A stretch of DNA of 64,000 nt from positions 1,364,001 to 1,428,000 of the forward strand of contig CAJQUN010000003.1 of NCBI GenBank assembly GCA_907163345.1. Reading direction: 5' to 3'. The position numbers and the translations under genes are program-made. Shown piece by piece: positions 59,701 through 64,000 of this stretch. The DNA comes from Haberlea rhodopensis (Eukaryota; Streptophyta; Magnoliopsida; Lamiales; Gesneriaceae). How positions within the stretch are numbered: the first letter of the stretch is position 1; each line of letters opens with the position of its first letter. The notes under the pieces are model-generated. The model was not told the origin of the DNA. It ran no database searches and was given only the letters and a program-made list of their open reading frames with translations.

Positions 59701-59777
59701 AAGAGGAAACCAATTTAAAGGGGATTCCAGCCGATGGTTGCTCTAATGTTCTGCTGTGGGATCTTCACATTTGCTAG
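50782..59777 (+). CDS. IRX9: IRX9, GT43 protein of the xylan synthase complex, with a 1-base frameshift in exon 1
   Basis: Three exons: 50782-51438, 57124-57355, 59667-59777, all GT-AG with matching phases. A Golgi type II protein of ~332 residues if one base of the A6 run at 51019-51024 is discounted; as sequenced exon 1 shifts frame there. It starts MASLERSKKK, with a membrane anchor at ~18-37, then an acidic linker with a Glu run. The GT43 region follows (LVIIVTPTNRR, LLWIVVE, RKTGIMYRHVVF, RNIALNHIEHH, FNSSILWDPERWGR). The block FAGLSNVYDLSFFEEIR lacks the DxD of catalytic GT43 enzymes, as known for IRX9, which supports IRX10/IRX14 in making the xylan backbone of secondary walls. The last exon ends LLWDLHIC, shorter than usual; the +1 frame reads on as ARKNRTLSS, so a second indel is possible. 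Introns of 5.7 and 2.3 kb are filled with transposons. Confidence 0.88.
51598..51948. mobile_element. hAT-type MITE in IRX9 intron 1
   Basis: 351 bp, ends taggggtgattat / taaacaccccta, perfect 8-bp target duplication attcaagg at 51590-51597 and 51949-51956. The interior is full of ccggaaccggt-like words. Non-coding. Confidence 0.92.
52553..52880 (-). pseudogene. AXS: Captured fragment of UDP-D-apiose/UDP-D-xylose synthase (AXS), intron retained
   Basis: The minus strand reads DPAYYNLIEDETPCIFGPIEKQRWSYACAKQLIERLIY, then an 85-bp GT-AG intron (52757-52673), then EGSENGLAFSIARPFNWIGP and RMDFIPGIDGPSEGVPKVL. Splicing restores the Y-A-E-G junction expected of AXS. It covers the short-chain dehydrogenase-like YxxxK motif (Y-A-C-A-K) and its surroundings. 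AXS makes UDP-apiose for rhamnogalacturonan II. Here only ~80 residues remain, antisense to the element, with no start or end. Intron retention points to capture at DNA level or from an antisense unspliced transcript. Diverged flanking sequence up to ~53040 may also derive from AXS. Confidence 0.87.
53041..54615. other. Unassigned interior of the LTR element
   Basis: No retroelement domain recognised. A minus-strand stretch at 53400-53590 reads DDFDQSVLIFHVGTQEALDL.. and MFEISLPITEAEKVV, which looks like decayed coding sequence, perhaps a second captured gene, but I cannot name the family. Confidence 0.35.
54620..54853. repeat. Tandem array 1: ~40-bp units, about six copies
   Basis: Units of the form 'cagctcgggcgtgcaatctagcagtaaggccttattaca' start near 54620, 54660, 54701, 54741, 54780 and 54821. 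They are moderately diverged. Confidence 0.88.
54854..55387. repeat. Tandem array 2: higher-order 147-bp units
   Basis: Built of a 93-bp block (attcagaagcccaagg..) and a 54-bp block (gcctcaggagcacgagctcagcc..caacct). The 93-bp block starts at 54854, 54947, 55094 and 55241; the last three are each followed by the 54-bp block. Copies are nearly identical, indicating recent homogenisation or expansion. Since 147, 93 and 54 are multiples of three, long repeat ORFs arise in several frames and are not genes. Confidence 0.93.
55388..55960. repeat. Tandem array 3: ~43-53-bp units, about eleven copies
   Basis: Units such as 'ggagctcagttcagatcagacgagcacatttttgctcctatttattatctct', with alternating short and long forms and gradual divergence towards 55960. 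Each unit holds a GAGC..GCTC pair able to form a small hairpin. Confidence 0.9.
57588..59575 (-). mobile_element. Minus-strand Helitron in IRX9 intron 2
   Basis: On the minus strand the 3' end is a strong hairpin (GGCACCACGCCTTGCGTGGTGCC, 57599-57621) followed by AAATTAACTAG and a T, the Helitron 3' signature. The presumed 5' end near 59575 reads ATTATTATACCATAATATATAAGTGG, similar to Helitron starts but without a clear TC, so this limit is approximate. About 2 kb, no RepHel gene. It contains a 686-bp tandem duplication. Confidence 0.65.
58131..59500. repeat. 686-bp tandem duplication
   Basis: The word actttctgacaaaatgaatg starts at 58131 and 58817. The two copies match along their length apart from scattered substitutions and small indels in homopolymers. 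The second copy ends in the A-rich stretch near 59500. Similar minus-strand ORFs at 58623-58886 and 59310-59501 are by-products. Confidence 0.92.
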
Positions 59778-59991
59778 GAAAAATAGAACACTATCATCAA
59801 AATCTGGTGATAGATCAAAGCAAGATAAGCAGAAAATAATAGTGACAAATATTTTTGTAAAAATTATTATTACGCTTTACGCTTATTTTTGCAACTTTTT
59901 TTATGGATTATTGCATTTGAAAGCATCTTTTTTTGGGCTATATTATTTATTCTAGCTCCTTTAGACAATCATGCCGACACCCTTGAACTTA

Positions 59992-60281
59992 TCTAAAACT
60001 CTCTTTTTTTTCTTTTTTTTTATAACCTAGTTTCCAGGCTTACACCTGATTATGCCTGGAGATAGCAATCCCGATCCCTCAGTGCTACTATCAGGTAAAC
60101 CGCGGGATATATCGAAACTAGCCAGGGTTTAAAACCTTAACTACCGACGTCCACCAAGGTTCTAACCTAGAAGATGGCAAAGTATCATCCCTAGGATTCG
60201 AACCCACGCTGGTGTAGAAAGTGTCTTTGGTCCCTTCCATTTGCCAACTCCGATATGCCCTTGGGGACTCTAAAACTCTCT
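59992..60281 (-). mobile_element. tRNA-derived SINE (copy 2) with 13-bp target duplication
   Basis: Body 60005-60268, flanked by tctaaaactctct at 59992-60004 and 60269-60281. On the minus strand the head GTCCCCAAGGGCATATCGGAGTTGG matches SINE copy 1 and a consensus B box GGTTCGAATCC lies at ~60190-60200. The tail ends with a stem-loop (GGTGTAAGCCTGGAAAC) and an A-rich tract. It is better preserved than copy 1 and lies ~215 bp downstream of the IRX9 stop, antisense to it. Confidence 0.9.
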
Positions 60282-61685
60282 CTTAAATATGTGCTTCATG
60301 TCCCTAAACTTGCTTGTGACCTTTTATCAATTAGCAAATTATCTAAATATTCTAACTGTCATGTCATCTTCTTTGAATCTTACTGTATTTTCCAAGAATA
60401 GAGCTCGGGGAGACGACAGTGCTAAATTAATATATCGTTTCTATTATTTTGAAGATTCAGATTCCACAAATAAAGACATTAAATGTCTTAGTAGTACTAG
60501 TTCGATCTCTATCGAGGATCAGATTATAGTTTGTTTGATATTATAGGATAGAACATTCTAGTTTTCCTTATCTTAAAATAACTTCAAACCAGTACCACTT
60601 GATAATACATTTTGTTATCCGATCTACCAAAAAACTTCAATTTATGTAAGCCCATTTTCGATCAAAATGGTCAAAATAGACATGGTTCTTTCTTTGTTTT
60701 GCCTTAAATTCATATAATTCTCGCGAATCTCTTTCTGCGATCTCCCGAACCTCTTGCAGCGGCTTCGGCCATGGATTCGGCTGCCATGGATGTGGCGGCG
60801 ATAGGGGAGTTCACGGGAGCGGCGACCGTCGTCCCCGTCTAGAGAAACTAATCTACATCCACTGACGATGCGGTGGGCTCATTTCTCACAATTTGATAAT
60901 CTTTTAAGTCTTGTAACGCTGCTTCTCTTCCCACCTTACATACATCCTGAGAAGCATTTCAGCCCAATCCTGCACTGAAATTTATCGAATATCCCTGTTA
61001 GACTGAACTATATTTTTCAAATTCACCATGGCCTGATTTTGGAGAGGATGAGTTTGTAAAGGCTCGTGTGCACCGGTGCAAGTACCCTGTGTGCACCGGT
61101 CATGATAATTCCTATAATGTGCGTGTGTGTGTGTGCACGATCGATCAGAAACGATAAAGCTTGCACCGGTAGAAGCAAAAAAACAAACTGATCTTTGAAG
61201 CTTGAATAATTTCCATTTTAATTATTGCGACATTTTTTTTCAACAACAAAAAAGCAAAATTTGATAGCAAATGCTGTTGATAACAATCTACACAATTTTG
61301 AAAACAAGCCTCGATTTTTAGCAATCGTTTAAGTTACTAACATTGGATGCTTACCTTCTCACATCAAACGCAAGAGCTAAACAGATCAGCAGATTCTTGT
61401 TAGCAGCTACAACCTTCATCTCTATCCAAACTGAAGGGAAATGAAGATACTACAATTTTAATACACTTTTAATCAACAATTTGACACATTTACACAGCTG
61501 CATGCAAATATTACCCGAGGAAATTGCCAAATCAATTTTAATTTAAGATTCAACGAAGCAAATGAAAAGAAAGAAAAAATCCCCATGGGAGAGAGGAGCC
61601 ATAAAATTTGGCAACACTATATATGAAGCAAAAAAGATAACAAAACCTCAAGTAAGGAATCATAAAGAGAAGATCGACATGGTAC
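60282..61685. other. Intergenic, no recognised gene
   Basis: A short GC-rich patch at 60730-60880 contains a small ORF from 60770 but has no recognisable product. At 61066-61165 the word tgtgcaccggt recurs near a (GT)n run and a GATCGATC palindrome. Nothing else identified. Confidence 0.4.
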
Positions 61686-61689
61686 ACTC

Positions 61690-62115
61690 AATATCCGAGA
61701 AATTCCGATCCCGAGCATCCCGAGCACAATCACATAGTTAATTTTAGGTTTAAACATGGACCAAGCATCCCGATCTCATGAATAAACTAATAAAATTCAA
61801 TACAAACTCGAACATCCTGAGCACACTCACTTAGGTAATTTTAGGTTTGAACATGGATCAAACATCCCGATCCCATAAATAAATTAATAAAATTCCGAAC
61901 ATGCTCGAACATCCCGAGCACTATCACTTTGGTAATTTTAGGTTTAAACATTGATCAAACATCAATATCCCATGAATAAGCTAATAAAATTCCGAACAAG
62001 CTCGAACATTCAAACACAATCACTTAGGTAATTTTAGGCTTAAACATGGACCAAGCATCCCGATCCCATGAATAAACTAATAAAATTACAAACAAGCTAG
62101 AACATTCTAAGCACA
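61690..62115. repeat. 97-bp tandem array, about 4.4 copies
   Basis: The word attttaggtttaaacatgg starts at 61741, 61838, 61935 and 62031, giving periods of 97, 97 and 96. Units also share 'catcccgatcccatgaataaactaataaaatt' and 'ctcgaacatcccgagcac'. Moderate divergence. Confidence 0.92.
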
Positions 62116-62895
62116 ATTCCGTTGATTATGAGTAGCTAAACCTTTTTGATTCTTGGTTGAGGAAGACAATACAATTGGGATTTATTATTCTTATGGAATT
62201 CATGTTCTTGTTTATCAATCTTGCTTGAGTATTGATTGTTTTCTATATTTTATTGTCATTATTGTTGTGTTTAATTATTGGATTGATTACCTAGTAGTTT
62301 TGCATACAAACTAATGCTTGATCTGTGAAGCAACTAAGATTATTAATTTTGCGCGTACTCTTAGGGGAAACATTCAACTAGATTAAATAGATGTGTGGAT
62401 TATATTGTCTAACTTCGTCTTTCTCACTAGTTTGTAAAGCTATCACCGTTTGATCTTAATCGCGTATATTTTTATTGATTGATTGATAAATGTTAGAATA
62501 GAACGCATGAGCTATCTAACTAAATTAAGGTGAGATATAAATTAGGTTTCCAAGATGGATATTTATATACAAATTGAATCTTTTGTGGAAATTGATGATT
62601 AAGGTAATAACCTCAAATGTAAAGTCGACCGAATGCCAAGAATCGTTTTTTCTATCATAATTTAATTTTTCTTACTTTTAATCATTCTTAGTAGTTTAAT
62701 TCATTGTTTCTAGATTTTAAATTCATAGTAGTAATTTAATCAACTTCATCCCCCATTTTTACTCGTTGTGCATACGTAAACACAAAATACATCATTCCTT
62801 GTATGATCGATCCATATTCACACTACTACATTCTTATCATTGTTATTAACTGAGAAGGTTAATTTGGGTGTATGCAATAAACGCTATCATTAGAG
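62116..62895 (-). repeat. Tat/Ogre-like LTR relic (copy 3)
   Basis: Parallels 14940-15810 block by block ('gattcttggttgaggaa', 'gttgtgtttaattattggattgat', 'ctttctcactagttt', 'catcattccttgt..gatcgatcc', 'gttaatttgggtgta'). No coding region, ends undefined. Confidence 0.55.
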
Positions 62896-63538
62896 TTATA
62901 GCAGCACAATGAAATAGTATCGATTGTTGATCTAATTAATAAAATCACTTCATTGAGTTATTGAGTATGGTTGAATTAATGTAGATACGCTATGAGCCTC
63001 CTGACAGTAGCTTTACTTGAAGTGTGTATGCAAAGGTATGTAGTGATGTACGAGCTTATGTAAAAATATATTGTGCTTATGTGGATAAGTTGATGTTATG
63101 ATATGTGGTCGTGGATGGAGGGGAACGACATGTTATTTTGTATGGGTCGTAGATGGAGATGAGAGACGAGTGATTATGTTATGTGGACCGTAGATGGAGG
63201 GGAACGATGTATTGTTATGATATGTGGGTTGCAGCCGTAAAGGAGTGACGTATTGTGAATGTAGTGAATTATTGTGGTGATGATATAATATTGTAATTAT
63301 CTTTATGGAGTTTATAATTGTGTGATTGTGAATAACATGAGTAATTCAAGAGATCTAATATTGTTTCCAACGTACGCATACAATATCTCGTTATAATACA
63401 ATAACATTTTTTGTGAATTGTGATTTATATATTTGTTATAAATGCGATTGGTTGGTATGCTCACCATATACGAGATTCGTTTCTGTAGAATCAGGTGCAT
63501 GTATAGCTTTTGGAATGCATTGGAGATATGGTCGATCG
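62896..63538 (+). repeat. Gypsy-type LTR fragment (family B)
   Basis: Contains the shared block aaggtatgtagtgatgtacgag (63033-63054) and three units of 'gtagatggaggggaacgac' (63105-63215), and ends with a 'tgctcaccatatacgag..' block paralleling 43591. Plus orientation. Confidence 0.5.
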
Positions 63539-64000
63539 TGTTGGAAAAATATTTCTAAGTTTTGGTGATAACAAAAGTCTACTGTTTGAAGTATATACTG
63601 CATCGAAGAAGCTTACTGATGAAAAGACCATTGTTTGACTCTACAAAGGTCTACCGGGTCCAGGACTAGAAGATAATATCTACCGGGTCCAAGACGAAGA
63701 GATATCATTTACCGGATACAAATACTAAAAGGAATCGTCTACCGGGAACACAATAGAAGTCATCATCTACCGGATGCACAAAATAAAAGTCTACTGAACA
63801 AGGGTATCTCGGTCCATTCTGCTCATCCTTGAGAGATACCAGCAGACGATGAAGAAGACATCAGTTGACATTAGTCCAGCAGACTAAGTAACTAATAATA
63901 ACCAACAGATGATGGGAAAAGACATCGATTGTCTTTTATCCAGCAGACAATCATTCAAGGAGAAGTCAGCAGACGTACAAGGCAAAAGGACAAAACACGA
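63539..64000 (+). repeat. Start of an LTR running off the window
   Basis: Begins tgttggaaaaatatttctaagttttggtgataac, the typical 5' end of Sirevirus/copia LTRs as I know them. It continues with repeated 'tctaccgggtccaagac' (63645-63735) and 'ccagcagac' (63838-63975) words to the window end. The rest is not in view. Confidence 0.55.

Noticed and set aside
60180..60215. ggattcgaaccc resembling the T arm of a tRNA gene
   Set aside because: No acceptor or anticodon arm surrounds it; it is the B box of a SINE with target duplications and an A-rich tail.
60730..60880. GC-rich patch with a short ORF (MDSAAMDVAAIGEF..)
   Set aside because: Could be a gene start but the frame closes after ~23 codons and no splice donor or continuation is convincing.

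Overview
The window is nuclear DNA of a flowering plant, probably a eudicot. It carries plant-specific genes (a GIR-type EAR repressor, IRX9 of xylan synthesis, an NDR1/HIN1-like LEA_2 protein), a 14-exon plant nicalin gene with GT-AG introns, a nuclear tRNA-Leu, and dense layers of plant transposons in AT-rich sequence. There are no operons, CRISPR arrays or bacterial features. Species cannot be fixed from the sequence.

Host genes are few. A GIR1/GIR2-like repressor lies at 1.9-2.2 kb (minus). Nicalin lies at 21.7-28.5 kb (minus); its 14 exons join into an open frame of 568 residues. A tRNA-Leu(UAA) is at 33.4 kb (minus), beside a broken U2AF35 5' fragment at 33.7 kb. A single-exon LEA_2/NHL gene is at 44.2-44.8 kb (minus). 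IRX9 runs over 50.8-59.8 kb (plus); its two introns are swollen by transposons and exon 1 has a one-base homopolymer frameshift as sequenced.

The rest is mostly mobile DNA. 0-0.4 kb: end of an LTR. 2.9-3.2 kb: SINE. 4.5-5.2 kb: MITE-like element. 5.9-9.8 kb: decayed large LTRs. 9.8-14.8 kb: gag-only copia element with a nested hAT MITE. 14.9-15.9 kb: Tat/Ogre-like LTR. 16.1-20.4 kb: gypsy integrase relic split by a 2.95-kb LTR insertion with 5-bp target duplication. 25.0-26.2 kb: short LTR element inside a nicalin intron. 29.6-31.9 kb: gypsy 5' LTR, primer site and gag relic. 32.1-33.1 and 35.9-36.5 kb: head-to-tail Helitrons. 36.5-39.8 kb: complete, apparently intact autonomous hAT transposon. 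40-43.9 kb: LTR remains with two hAT MITEs. 45.9-48.2 kb: copia RT relic and Tat-like LTR. 48.6-49.2 kb: complete TRIM. 51.6-56.8 kb: hAT MITE and an LTR element that captured part of a UDP-apiose/xylose synthase gene and holds three tandem arrays. 57.6-59.6 kb: minus-strand Helitron with an internal 686-bp duplication. 60.0-60.3 kb: second SINE. 61.7-62.1 kb: 97-bp satellite-like array. 62.1-64 kb: further LTR pieces and the start of a new LTR.

The host genes show no functional link to each other. The most unusual signals are clusters of short GATCG/CGATC palindromes in LTRs of different families, the captured AXS fragment with three tandem arrays, the Helitron concatemers and the intact hAT element with hairpin-rich ends. 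Boundaries marked by target duplications are firm; lineage names for decayed LTRs are best guesses from memory of these families.
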